From Trogon surrucura (Eukaryota > Chordata > Aves > Trogoniformes > Trogonidae): a DNA stretch of 64,000 nt. The notes under the pieces were generated by a model. It ran no database searches. It was not told the DNA's origin and was given only the letters and a program-made list of their open reading frames with translations. The stretch spans positions 3,441,501-3,505,500 of the forward strand of contig CM036642.1 in NCBI GenBank assembly GCA_020746105.1. Direction: 5' to 3'. Position numbers and translations under genes: made by a program. Of this stretch, positions 34,863 to 45,695 are shown piece by piece (the first letter of the stretch is position 1; each line of letters begins with the position of its first letter).

Positions 34863-35869
34863 CTGTCACACTTTTCCAGGTATATAATTTTCAGGGATAA
34901 GCTTCTTCTTCAGAAGCCTCTCCCAGTCCTGTCTTCATTTGAAATTTCTTGACTTATTGCTTTGGATTTATCACAGGCAGGGTTCGTCTGAATATCTGTT
35001 CTGTTTGTCCTCTACGACTTGGAGACTTCAAAAGTTCGTATTTAAAAGAACGCCCCTGACCCCCAAAACCACAAAATAACCCACAAAACCCACACACCTT
35101 TGCCATAGAGCATCCCTGAGTTTCTGAAGAATGTGTGAAGAGTAAGAGTCGCTTCATTGTTTGGATGAAATTATGTATCTTTATTAGGGTTCTATTCTCA
35201 GGAAACAATTTATTAGACACAAGAATGTTATGTTATACTACCTCCTCCTTTTTGCCTGGGAATTTACAGTTCACACACTGCACCAGCACATAAATCCAGT
35301 TTTATTTCTCAATTTATTCACCTGGAACTAAGTGGATTAAATCTTTTTTTTTTTTAAAGGAGACCGGCACTGCATTTTCAAATAGAAGCACTGCAAATAA
35401 TCACAATTGTTAGGCAGACAAATTAGAGGTGGCTGTGGACATGCAGTTGCTTTCTATGCAAACTTTTATGCTTGCTGAGTTTAAATGGTGATTTTTTTTT
35501 TTTTCTCCTGTGCAAAATTTACCTTTAATGACCCTCTTTCCCCTTAATAAACCAGGATTGATTAGAATTTGGCTTTAAGAGATGAAAGGACTCTGCAATT
35601 ATCTACTTGTATATGCCCTTCAGTAAACTACCTTGTCTCCCCCTTTCTACCTCCCCTTCTTAAGAAGACTTTCCCAGGTCCCTCTTGGCTGCGGTTGAAC
35701 GATGTTGGCTCATGTCCATGCTGCAACAAAGACCTGGCATTCCAGCTGTCTGCTTCTAATCTCCAGTGTCAGCTCTTGTTAATGTTTCAGCATGAAATCA
35801 GAGGGGGCAAAGCTGCATGGAATATTAAAACCATGATCAGAATTCCACTGAAATGCTGATAGTCTGCAA
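34863..35869. other. Unique AT-rich non-coding sequence
   Basis: No gene recognised. T runs lie near 35345-35356 and 35493-35504. Confidence 0.5.
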
Positions 35870-36160
35870 GCACCATTAGGAGGGCCGTCAAATCACTGTC
35901 TCGCATTAAATAAAAAGAAAAGATTTCTATCGCTGGGGCGCACGGGAAGTACAATCAGTGAATCACTGAACTAAATTAGCATTTTTTCAATTGGGGATCG
36001 AAGTTGATTTATTGTTCTACACAACATTAATGTAACTATGTGCTTGACCTGTTAAGGCAGCTAATTTTTCATTTAAATGGGTTCTTTCTGTATGCAAAAA
36101 GGTTGTAATCATATTTCAACTTTGCAAAGTGATCAGGAAAGTACTGGACTGTTTCAAAAT
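35870..36160. promoter_or_regulatory. Candidate regulatory block with palindrome and PBX-HOX-like site
   Basis: A perfect 7-bp inverted repeat TCAGTGA-A-TCACTGA lies at 35955-35969, a PBX-HOX composite-like TGATTTAT at 36005-36012, and multiple TAAT cores follow. No repeat signature or open frame is present. Plausible developmental enhancer; conservation untested. Confidence 0.3.
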
Positions 36161-37139
36161 TGTCTTAAGGAGTGTCTCCTCCTTCCCTCCCTTCCCCCCT
36201 TATGCCTAGTGGTCAAGGGCAAGCAGTTTTAAAAAAAAAAAAAGCTGTCTCAAGTAATAAGCTTAATTGTCATTTGACTTGAGCTGTTTTACACCACTTG
36301 GACTATGTAAAAAAGCATTTGAGTGGGTGTAAATTTCACACCCCCAAACCCTCCAAAGGGAGCTTAGTGTGCTGGGGGGATCCATCCCATTAATAATTTC
36401 AGGTTTTGCAAAAAAGGGGGCTTGGTGATTCTTCCCCACTTATTTTTTTTCACTGTCCTGAGTAAACAGTTGCTGGATATGACCATAGACATCTGGTATG
36501 TTCTATAGTTTTAAAGAAAAAAAAGGGCTCTGAGTTCAGTGGCAGCAGACTGAATTAAAGACTGAGAAATGTAGGGCAGTACAGAGCCCAGTACAGAATG
36601 AGCGGTGCAGAAATTCCTGCTGGTTTTAATAGACTTTGCGAGGTACGATCCGCGCAGAGCGAGAGTTGTAGTTTTCCAGCGGAGTTTGTTTTGCAAATGA
36701 AAATGATGGCTTACTGGAAGCGGAGCTGCCTGTGAGAAAGTGTTGCTGATGAGTCTGAAAAAAGCGTAGCTGTCCAAGAGGAAGCCAACTTCTCCGACCT
36801 CAAAGGCCACCGCGTTCTGCAAATGTAATTTATAGTTTGAAAAGAGAGGAATGCTTTTTTTTTTTTTTAAAAGGCAGAAATGCAGTGTGTGAGCGAAACC
36901 TTGCTGAGGCTGTCCCTTTCTTCGTGGTTCAGGAGGACGAGGAGGAGATTTGCAACCTCCAGCGCTGGCAGGATGGGAACCCCTTTCCCATCCGACTCCA
37001 GTATGTTTCCTGTTAAATGTGTCCGTGCTAAATCCCGCCACTCGTTTCCAACTGTTGCTGCCTCGGAGCCCAGCATCCCAACCTGGGAAAAACTTTTGTG
37101 CACATTGACATTCTCCGGATGACAATATAGAGCAGCCCA
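36161..37139. other. Unique sequence containing the longest open frame (minus strand, 204 codons)
   Basis: The minus-strand frame at 36511-37125 contains lysine- and proline-rich low-complexity parts and a poly-T/A tract (36857-36869) read as a lysine run. No domain is recognised and no start or splice context supports it. It is treated as chance. Confidence 0.5.
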
Positions 37140-37460
37140 GTGCCTCCTCCCTAACAAAGTGAAGATAATATACATTTCCAATTAGTGGTACACATTCTAG
37201 TCATGTTCTCTTTTTACTCCCTAACTATCTTTGTTTTGCTAAAAAGCTGTTCGGTCATTAATGAAATCCTGCAGTTCTGCTAATCCTAGATACAATGCAG
37301 CTTTTCTGTAGCAAGCTATCCCTGACATAAAACTACAGTTACCCAAGCTCCCCATCACATTAAGATTCGTTGTCATTTGCCTTTCATTACATACCTGATG
37401 TAGCACAGTAGCAGTCAAATGTCCTTGGCAGGCAAAGCAAAGTATTTAATTGTATTAGTT
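37140..37460. promoter_or_regulatory. Candidate AT-rich regulatory block
   Basis: A repeat-free stretch with dense homeodomain cores (CCAATTAGTGG, GTCATTAATGAAATC, ACATTAAG, TTTAATTGTATTAG) and no open frame of note. Possible conserved enhancer on motif density alone. Confidence 0.3.
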
Positions 37461-37487
37461 TCCGCTTGCTCCGCCTTAGGAACATTT

Positions 37488-37535
37488 TTTTTGAGAGGGG
37501 AAAAATAAAAAAAAAAATAAAAATAGAGGAAAAAA
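37488..37535. repeat. A-rich low-complexity tract
   Basis: GGGGAAAAATAAAAAAAAAAATAAAAATAG type sequence. Simple, no retroelement attached. Confidence 0.85.
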
Positions 37536-38054
37536 TACTGTATCATGGAAACTTATATTTTCTGGATGGACATAAATGTAATTATACTTAAATTCTCAAA
37601 GCAATCTTGCAAACCGCCGCCCCCCCACCACCACCCAGCAACACTGTATTGCCAGTGCCATATGAAATGCTTCTCCGTAGAGGCGAACAATGAGGCATTC
37701 ATCAAAGGAACGAGTGATTAGATGTTTTTCATTTTCAGAACTTTAAGAGATAAATAGGGGCCCTGTTCCTTCATTTGATGTACAGTACTGTTGGGATTCA
37801 ATTAATCTCTTCTGATAAATGCAGAATTTCTGCAATATTATTTCGGAAGAAAGAGTGTCACACAGAATGTTGATTTCAATTCCTCAGAATACGAGTGCTG
37901 GTTTTCAATAAAGAAATATATTAAAGGAGGTTTGGATGGATGACCATGGGGTCTGGAACAGGACTGTGAAGCTGTGTGGTTTTTCTGCTGAACCGCCTTG
38001 TTTTTTCCCAATGCTTCCCTCTGAAAAAGGAGATTGGGTGGAATAAGGAGCAAA
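37536..38054. other. Unique non-coding sequence
   Basis: A C-rich CCGCCGCCCCCCC segment lies at 37615-37640. The rest is AT-rich and featureless. Confidence 0.5.
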
Positions 38055-38182
38055 TCGTTAAAACTCTAGCTTACGTGTTAGGAGATCTGAATTCTGACCT
38101 TGCCTTTTCTGTGTAATTTTTGAGACTTGCTGTATTTGTCTGTTAAAGGAGGTTAATCACCATTTTCTTCATCGAGATGTTG
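38055..38182 (-). mobile_element. MIR-type SINE fossil, minus orientation
   Basis: The plus strand reads AAAACTCTAGCTTACG, TTAGGAGATCTGAATTCTGA, CCTTGCC, then GTGTAATTTTTGAGACTTGC and GTTAAAGGAGGTTAATCACC. This is the block order of reverse-complement MIR (agtcaggagacctgagttctatt..., tgtgtgaccttgggcaagtcac..., taaaatggggataat). Confidence 0.6.
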
Positions 38183-38419
38183 GGGATAGTTGTGTTTTTG
38201 TTGTTGGTTTGGGGTTTTTTTTAACTGTTTTGAAATGCTCACATACTACAGGGTTAAGCAGTGAAGGGATGTCTACGGATTAATGCAGTTACTGTGTTTA
38301 ATTTCTACAGTTTTCATTTGGTTATGCAGAATTGTAACCAAAGGGAGCTATCACTGGCTGCTCTACGACCTGTGAAAAACGAGTCGCTGCTTTCAGCCCC
38401 GAAAGCACAGCCTAGGTTG

Positions 38420-38690
38420 TGCATGTGCGATACAAAAGCTGCCTCTGCAATTGATAATAATTTACCCATCTATTCCCATTGACAATTTTATTAATAAGAT
38501 CAATGACTGAACAGCCCTCAAACGCTGAACATGCATCTTGTCGTGGCTGGAGCAAACGAGGGATATTGATGGCGCCGGGCGGCGCGGGCTGGTGTTGCTA
38601 CTGCAGCGCGGTATGTTATCGGTGGGTGGACCAAGAAAATAGGTCAGATTTGATCAATAGGCCTGCTTTCGTGAGTCTACTTATATAAAT
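38420..38690. promoter_or_regulatory. AT-rich motif block beside a 50-bp CpG cluster
   Basis: 38440-38510 is dense in ATTGAT/AATTTTATTAATAA motifs. At 38571-38621 eight CpG fall in 51 bases (GGCGCCGGGCGGCGCGGGC). The sharp change in composition inside otherwise AT-rich sequence is unusual. Could be an enhancer with an internal GC core; no exon is visible. Confidence 0.3.
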
Positions 38691-40396
38691 GGACCAGCTC
38701 AACTGAAAAAAAAAAATGTAAGTAGGTAACTATCAGGCCCAATTTGGGCTTAATCTATGGAAAGAATAACTACGCTCCTGGCAGCAGCGCTGAAGTTGTG
38801 CTGGGAGGAAGGTCGGTGGAGGCAATGCCTGTCAGAGGGTCCTGACTGGGGTACTTGGGAATGTATTTTGAGCTCTGCCCACACGGCCATGAAGAGCTGG
38901 TGTAGCCCTGTGGGGTGATTTATGCAGTTAAAGCCCAGCTCGGCACAGTCCCAAATTTGTAATACTGTTTAAGGAATCTGGCTTAAATAGCCACAACCCC
39001 TTTTGAGTCCATTTGTGGTTTTTATCATGGTCTCACTTCACTACTAGAATTTATAATCTGCCTTTCCTTGTGACTATTCTGCGCTAAAGCTACTTTGTTT
39101 GTATGTTTTGCCATGGAATGAGCAGCCGTTCATCTAGAGTGGCACACGCCGCGTTGCTGAGTCAGAAGACTTAACAAATTGTGTTCGTTAGAGGTTTCGT
39201 CTTCCTCTCATTTACCTCTTTGCCAAACCTGTCACTAGTTTTACTAGACCGGAATCAGATGCTGACTAAGCATGAGTTTACCACTGAGGACAAGATAGGG
39301 ATTTATGGTCAAATGCTGCAGTCAGTTTCCAGAGCACTATGGAAATATCAAGGGACAAGTGGCAGCTGTACCTATGAAATGAGAAACGTTTTTGGCACAA
39401 ATCTTTGTCTTTGTATTTTAGATGCAACAACTCCTTTGTAGTCTTCAGGATTGATGTTAGGCTTGTTGAGGTGAATAGGAATCTTTCAAATGATTTCAAG
39501 GGCCTTTGGATCAAGCCTAAAGCCAAACTGCTCATAAAAACTCAAGAACCAGACATAGATTTGGGGAGGGACAAGGAGGTCATTCGGTTAAAAAAAGTGG
39601 GTTTTCTGAATTTCTGCTGGTTTTATCAGGTGCTTTCTGAATGCAGCTCAGCTTGTATTATCTGTAAGATTTTATGTCACTGCAGTATCTCAAGCTGCAC
39701 TGATAACAGGATCTCACAATGTATTCTTAACACAAAACATGTAGAGAGTTTTGGAAGGTTTAGTCTCCGGATTAACTGAGTGGAAAATGTCTTTCATTGT
39801 AGCTACAGATGGCCCACAACGCAGGGGAGGAATCTGGAGATAAAATCAGAACCTCTTTGTCTTTGCGACTTCATTAGGTTTTCCAAAACTCTGAGAAAGA
39901 TTGTTCGTAAAATGACAGAGGAGATGGAGAAGAATTATTGCTTTTGTATTTCCTCATTCTTTTTCATCTTACCTTTTTGCTTGACAAAAAAACATTAGAT
40001 GCATTTCTCATTTTAAAAATACGAATGTTGGGGGGAAAAAAATCAAACCCTTATTTTTTATTACTCTGTTGGAGAAGCTGATACTTGAAGGAAATCTCTC
40101 AAGCCACCTTACAAATAACATGAAAATGTTATAAGCCCAGTTCTGAATGTCAAGCAACGTGAAGTAGCAATCTGATGGTATTTCGTTTCTGATTTGTTTT
40201 GGTTTTCTCCATGAGGTTTCTCCCCATGAGGAATTTGATTTCTGATGCGCTGTAGTGAGATGGCTGAATATCTGGTGTCACGGGAATTCACGCTCCCCTA
40301 TGACGAGTCATGCTTCGTTATGTCTGTCATCAAAATCAAAATAGCAACCTTTTTGCTGACTGTGTGGCTGATCCAATGGAGACTGGAGGGAGCGGT
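38691..40396. other. Unique non-coding sequence
   Basis: No gene recognised. A consensus MAF/NF-E2-type motif TGCTGAGTCA lies at 39155-39164. A 124-codon plus-strand open frame at 39405-39779 is featureless. Confidence 0.5.
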
Positions 40397-40412
40397 GGGT
40401 GGGTGGGCAGGG
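40397..40412 (+). promoter_or_regulatory. Canonical G-quadruplex motif
   Basis: Four runs of three G with loops of 1, 1 and 2 bases (GGGTGGGTGGGCAGGG). Short-loop motifs of this type are among the most stable intramolecular quadruplexes. It lies 8 bases before a near-perfect hairpin. Confidence 0.8.
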
Positions 40413-40419
40413 AGAAAGC

Positions 40420-40458
40420 CGACAAAGTGACATTATCAGTGATAATGTCACTTAGTCG
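40420..40458. repeat. Near-perfect 39-nt hairpin
   Basis: AAGTGACATTATC (40425-40437), a three-base loop AGT, then GATAATGTCACTT (40441-40453) pair perfectly over 13 bp. Beyond one A-A mismatch four further pairs (40420-40423 with 40455-40458) extend the stem to 17 of 18 positions. As DNA it is a cruciform-prone palindrome; as RNA a strong stem-loop. It is too short for a standard microRNA precursor. The arms each contain TGACATTATC. Confidence 0.85.
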
Positions 40459-40554
40459 AGAACAGGATATCTTCCTGCGTAAGATTAAGTTATCAAATTA
40501 AAGACTAGTGCCATGATTGAGAAACTCAATTCTCCGTGTGATACAGTTGCCAAT

Positions 40555-40630
40555 CTGGGCCAAATTTATCCTTGATGGAAAGCCATCTGTGTGCATAATT
40601 CTGTCCAGGTTGAAGTTGATACTGATGGGA
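40555..40630. repeat. Inverted-repeat interspersed element fragment
   Basis: CTGGGCCAAATTTATCCTTG followed by ATGGAAAGCCATCTG and GTTGAAGTTGATACTG parallels the dispersed family with 'gggccaaattcatccctggtg' arms and 'cattgaagtcaatgg' centre. Diverged; non-coding. Confidence 0.45.
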
Positions 40631-41649
40631 CTACCACCAACGACATGTCTGTATGTAAATGCCATTCTTGGGTCTTGTGAATACTATTAGTAAGATGTCT
40701 AGGGTGATTTTCACTTAATTTCTCAAGCCCTTACAGTAAAAGGGTCATACTTCCCTGATAGAATATTTGCCAGTGAGAAGACATCTCTGCTTTGCAGGGA
40801 AAATGAAAAACTAGATCAGCCAGCAACTGCAAAGGAAATCTGTAGCCTGTATTTTTAGCACATTAATAACATGACTAGTGACCTTTCTGAAGACAAGAAA
40901 TGCATAGAATTGATTGTCCTACCCAGGAGCTGTGTAGAGCTATAGATCAGTTATTTTGAGACCGATCTTTGTTGTGGCCACGTCTTTGGCCAGTGCAAAC
41001 TCACTGTGGGCATAGTTTAGTCTGGTTAAATCCAAATACAGCTGATAACTGGAACAATGCCTTGTTATGGCTGCCAAAGGTACAGCTGCTGGTGGCCATG
41101 CTTGAGCTTGTGCCTTATGGTTTCTCCTGAAGAAAAGTTAAAATGTCTTTATTTTTAAAGCTGCAGAATCTCGCTTTCCTAGAATATATATACACACACA
41201 TATACATACGCACTTGATTTTCCATTGTAATCTGGGAGGAGGATGATAATTCAGGTCCCCAGAAGTTTTTACTACTTTGCTAACTTCATACTTTATTGGG
41301 GAATAACAATTCCAGAGTCTGATGTCCTCCCTTGTTTGGAATTAATCCCAAGGGCAGCTCCATGGTTTACTGCTTAGAAAACCCAGAGGTCCTAGATCTA
41401 AGGCAACCTGCTGGTTCAGCTTCACTGGTGGGTTTCTCCAGCCAGAGACTTTAGCAGCTCTCCAGGGTTGTACGTAGAAATCGGAGAAGGTTCCTTGGGC
41501 TATGTCACATCTGCAGAAAAACCAAACCCTCCCTGGAAAATCCTTCGATTTTGCAAGTTAGCAGTTTTCACAGAACTCTGATTTTCTTGACAATCCCTAT
41601 CTTTCCTAGTAAATGCCTGCCTCTCCCTTGACTTATCGCTCCCTGAAGA
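40631..41649. other. Unique non-coding sequence with a short (TA)n/(CA)n run
   Basis: A dinucleotide run ATATATACACACACATATACATAC lies at about 41184-41209. No gene is recognised. Confidence 0.55.
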
Positions 41650-41765
41650 CAAATGGGACAAAGAAAGGCTACGTGATTTGCTGCAGGCCAAGAAAGAGAT
41701 AGAGGAAGAGTAATACTTTTGATTTCTCTCTCTCTCACAACCGCAGCCATGTGCTTCTGTAAATT
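41650..41765 (+). mobile_element. Probable MIR-type SINE fossil, plus orientation
   Basis: GAAAGGCTACGTGATTTGCT then GCAGGCCAAGAAAGAGATAG follows the MIR core (aggctaagtgacttgcccaaggtcac). Divergence is strong. Confidence 0.4.
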
Positions 41766-42109
41766 CTAAGGTAGTGACAGATCCTCCAGACCCCTGTCAG
41801 ACCTGTGTGCCTAAAAGCTGTTGCAAAGTCCTCTCTTTTTTTTTGAGAATCCAACCAGATGCGAAGTCCGTGTGGTGTGGGGAATTCCCGATGCCCATCA
41901 TTAGATTGGGAACCCCAGAGTGAGTGACTCTTAAAATATTGCTTTATCTACGCAGTGCTTTAAACTTCTGTCGCAACAGGGCGCCCGGGAAGGTTAATTC
42001 AGGGAGCAAGCAACTGGCCTGAGAGCGGGGAGGTAATTTGCAAGTTGGGTTTCCTGTACGAGGGCAGGTAATTGTCTGGTACCCAGGAGCGGGGTGGATG
42101 TCCGCTTCC
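41766..42109. other. Unique non-coding sequence
   Basis: Nothing recognised. Confidence 0.5.
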
Positions 42110-42460
42110 TGCGTGTATCCAGGAGTAATATACAGAGCCCATTAGAGAGATGCCTAATCATCTTAACCTGTCAGATCCAAACCACCCTCTTTTAAGAGCC
42201 AATTTGTTTTCCTGCCAGATCGATGTTCTTATCTGTAATTGCACAGGCCATGAATGGCAACCAATAACCAGTTAATATTCAGTTCCATTCCGTGGCAGGG
42301 TGGGGAGCAGGGAAATGTCTTAATTTAAACATTTATTGTACAACTGTGAAAATGTCCTAAGTGAAATTAATTGAAGCTCAGGGAGAATAACTTATAAATC
42401 ACCTTGTCTGGCTTGCATAAAATGATATAAGGATACGCCAAAGCCTTATCGTGGTGCTCA
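42110..42460. promoter_or_regulatory. Candidate regulatory block
   Basis: Repeat-free sequence with ACCAATAACC, AGTTAATATTCAG, CTTAATTTAAAC, AAATTAATTG and GATAA motifs, and no open frame. Texture like vertebrate conserved non-coding elements; conservation untested. Confidence 0.3.
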
Positions 42461-43439
42461 GTAGAGCTGGAGAAAGCTTTAACCCTAAGGTTACTTGCTG
42501 TTATTCTGGCTCCAAGATGGAAGAAAACCGACTCCTACAGGTTACGTGATAATAATCCACATTTTTTTACTACTACTTTGCGCTGTTCCAACATCTCTCT
42601 GCAGTGAATTGTGCTAGACAATTTGAATGTAGTGTTAATACTGTCAGCCATTCGTCCCTTATACTGCAACAGCACTTTAAAGAGGAGTAATAATCCCATC
42701 AGGCTGCGCTTTTCACAGCACAAATATCACTAGAAAATGGAAAAAAAAAAAAAAGCCCTAGTGACATTAGCAGAATGGGATATAAACAATACTGGCTAAA
42801 ATACAAGATGGAAATTAGGCAGGCTAATGAGGAATTTGAAGAGCATATAAAGACACAAACAACTTGCAGGGAATTTATCGATTTGCTGGAAACAGTGGGA
42901 CTGCAAAGGAAATTCTTGTTACACTTGAGGAAGGTTGGAAGAACACTTAAGGCAGTATTGGAGACAAGTAAAAGCCATACCTAGCTATTAACTCTTGTGA
43001 CTGTAGACAGTAGGGGAAGGTGCAATGCAGCAGCAGAGAAGGAATCAGCAAGACGGGGTGGAGGTCTGAGATGGACTGGGTCTTTTTTTTGCCTTTGTGC
43101 AGCACTGAGCACCGTGGAGGTCTGGTTTATGGCTTCTGTCTGCTGCCGTAATATGAGCAGTAGAAGGGCAAGGAGTTGCAAGGATCAAGAAGTGCGTATC
43201 TGTGATTTGTGAAAGACACGGCTGAGATATTGGGAAAAGGTGTGATAATCCTGCTCAAATCAGCTGCTCTATAGGAAGCCTGCAAAGGCTGCCTCTTTGG
43301 AAACGTTCATCCCACATGTTGCAAATCAGCAAGGCTTAATTAAGCGCTGGGCAGGCTGAATGAGGAGATAATTTAAAATAGAATCCAGTAGCAACTAATT
43401 GATATGATATAGACGAAGCAGTGCAGCTCCTGTGAAGGA
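42461..43439. other. Unassigned sequence, possibly 5' part of the CR1 relic
   Basis: Plus-strand 42775-42984 is open for 69 codons and reads as lysine/glutamate-rich peptide. It might be degraded LINE coding sequence upstream of the reverse-transcriptase remnant, but no motif confirms this. The stretch up to 43439 is otherwise unrecognised. Confidence 0.35.
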
Positions 43440-44645
43440 AATTCACGTCTCTATAACAGACACTTGGGACCAGGTCAACAAACTAGTGAATAAAGGAGAA
43501 CTGGTTGACATAATTTATATAGACATGCAGAAAGTCTTCGGACAAAGTCGCTGACAAGAGACTACTGAGGAAGCCAAGCACCCAAGGGCTGACTGGTAAA
43601 ACACTGCTGTGGATTACATGTGGGTAAAAAGCCCCCCCATACACGCACTCAGAGTTGGGAGGAGAATAGTCCATTTTCAACACTGCAAAAAAAAAAAATC
43701 AGTGCTGTGCCTAGGGTTTTGTAGCTGCTTAAATTTATTTACCATTGAGTTGGAAATGTGAAAAGGCAGGAAAAGCTGGTTTGGGGTAAATTGGAGATGG
43801 CTGAACAGTTTTAATAGAACCTTGCATAGTCAAAGGGAAACATGAGGGGCAGGGTGGAAATGTCTGGCTGACTACTCCAAGGGACTCTTCAAAAGAGTAT
43901 TTGGACAGCCCATATCTATCTAAGTTATCGCTGAAAGGAGAAAAAAGAGGTCTGTAACTGAATGGTTCAATGGTATCACTGTTCACTCTACAGCAGCGGC
44001 TAAGAAAAACACCAGTGAAGTGGTAGGAAAAAAAACCAACTAGTATGGAACATGATATTGAAAATATAAAGATATTATATCAGTGTCCCATGGTATTGGT
44101 CACTCCTACGCAAGTAGGATACTGAATAAATAGAAACAGCTGGGAGACGGACAACAGGCATAATTGGACGGCTGCAAAAGTTCTCAAAAGAATAATTTCT
44201 TGAAAGAGATTGTTCAGATGAGAGAACATAGAAGTAAATAATAAAAGGAGCAGAGAAGGTGAATTGCGGTACATTCAAAACGGTTAAAAAGAACTGGGTT
44301 TTGTACAGTTTACAAAAAAACTGTGAAGTTCTTTGTCTCTTGACATGGCTGAGGCCAGGAATCTGGTGGGATTGAAAAATTCATTGAACGTTTGTACAGT
44401 GAATGGAAACATCTGCAGTAAAATGGGTGGGATGCTATTCTTAGAAAAGAACCAGCACCAACCCTCCTACTTTGGGGCATAGTTTAAATAGCGGCTGAGG
44501 AAGGGATTGGGAAGAAATTTCCTCATTAAGGTTTTCCATTGTGAACCAGGAGGAGATACGTACTTTCTTCTGGAAAATTCAATTATTGTGTCGTATCACT
44601 GTAGCAGGTTAGCCGTCGGACTAAATAGATACAGCAGCAGGGTTT
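43440..44645 (+). mobile_element. Decayed CR1-type LINE with reverse-transcriptase remnant
   Basis: From 43474 the plus strand reads a CR1/L2-type reverse-transcriptase segment with the palm-motif signature VDIIYIDMQKVF. The catalytic-type Asp is in YID (from ATAGAC near 43519). One extra G at 43540 shifts the frame, after which DKVADKRLLRK and GLTGKTLLWI continue at 43541-43615, the expected order. The later SGVPQGS and FADD region is missing. Downstream, 44329-44400 (TTCTTTGTCTCTTGACATGG, TTGAAAAATTCATTGAACG) and 44497-44640 (GGGATTGGGAAGAAATTTCC, then CACTGTAGCAGG and GGACTAAATAGATAC) match the CR1 3' part. Hence an old, internally deleted, inactive copy. Real CR1 ORF2 is about 900 residues; less than a tenth survives readably. 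Confidence 0.7.
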
Positions 44646-45695
44646 TTATTACAGCATATTGTCGTGTTGTCCAAGTTTTGGTGAAAGGCAGGGTAGTTTA
44701 AGAGTGAATTGAAATTTCTTCTAGCTGCAATATGACATCATCAATGCACATCTGGACATAGATGCTTCAGGCAGTAATTGAAGAGGTTTATAACACTCAA
44801 TTAAAATTTATTGCACAGGTATATTTAAGTGCTTCCAATAAATGACAGACTGAGGGAGATTATTTGTGGTTATTCTTAATAAGGGGTGGGGGGTAAAACT
44901 CTTGCACGATTCTCAAATTATTTGTCTGGTTGGGAAAGGACTGAAAATAATGATGAATTTTGATTTCTGTGTCATCAGTTCGGTTCCCATGTTGGGGTTG
45001 GTTTTGTGGTTTTTTTTGGAGTGAAGCAGACAAGTAGCATTTATCCAGTTTGAGAAGAAGCCCATCTTCAGCTGGATGGGCAGGGGGAGAGAAGGGCCCA
45101 AGGGGTGCAGAGCAGGGGCTGCCTGTCGGGCTCGCCCTGGCCACCTCCTCGGTAGCCCCTTGACCTCTCTGGGTGCCTCTTTGTGGGGCAGGAGCCCAGC
45201 CCAGATTTGCTCAGTGCCCCCTGGATCGCCTCACAAAAGTGTCAAAGAAACCTGGGGAGTCCAGAATTCAGGAGCCAAAATTTCATCCCTAGTCAAGAAA
45301 AGAACAAAACGGCAAAGCCCCAAACCAGGATTTTAAGATGACGCAGGCAGGAAATTTGACAGTTTCTTGCCACCTCCTCCTGGTAAGATTTGTTTTGAAC
45401 TTCTCAGGATAAACAATGCTAAAACTGCACTCAGGTAGAGCTTTTATGGCCAAGGTTTGCAGCTCCCCTGCAAATTACTGCCTCGGAACAGGACACTGAC
45501 AGTCCTGTCCACCTTTGCCTACTGCAAGACTGTTATTAACTCAGAGAGTGCACATGGAGGGAACCAGGTCTCTAAATAAAAAGCAGGAACAAAGCACAAA
45601 AAGGAAGCAAAGTATCACATTGGGCTAGAAAATGTGTTGGGCAAAATAGTTTTGCTCTCTTCTTCAAAGCAAATATAAAGGATTGAGATAAAATA
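44646..45695. other. Unique non-coding sequence with a GC-rich stretch
   Basis: 45070-45240 is GC-rich and includes a quadruplex-type run at 45078-45105. An open frame of 86 codons there is featureless. A weak CTCF-like half motif lies at 45213-45226. Confidence 0.5.
45078..45105 (+). promoter_or_regulatory. G-quadruplex-type motif, longer loops
   Basis: GGG, GGGGG, GGG and GGGG separated by 2, 6 and 5 bases. Fits the general G3+N1-7 pattern but with long loops, so it is less stable than the 40397 motif. Confidence 0.6.

Noticed and set aside
36511..37125. Minus-strand 204-codon open frame as a gene
   Set aside because: Low-complexity lysine run from a homopolymer tract, no domain, no splice or promoter context.
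40420..40458. MicroRNA precursor
   Set aside because: The stem is 17-18 bp with a 3-nt loop, too short and tight for a standard precursor.
45213..45226. CTCF site
   Set aside because: Only about 11 of 14 core positions match; too weak to call.
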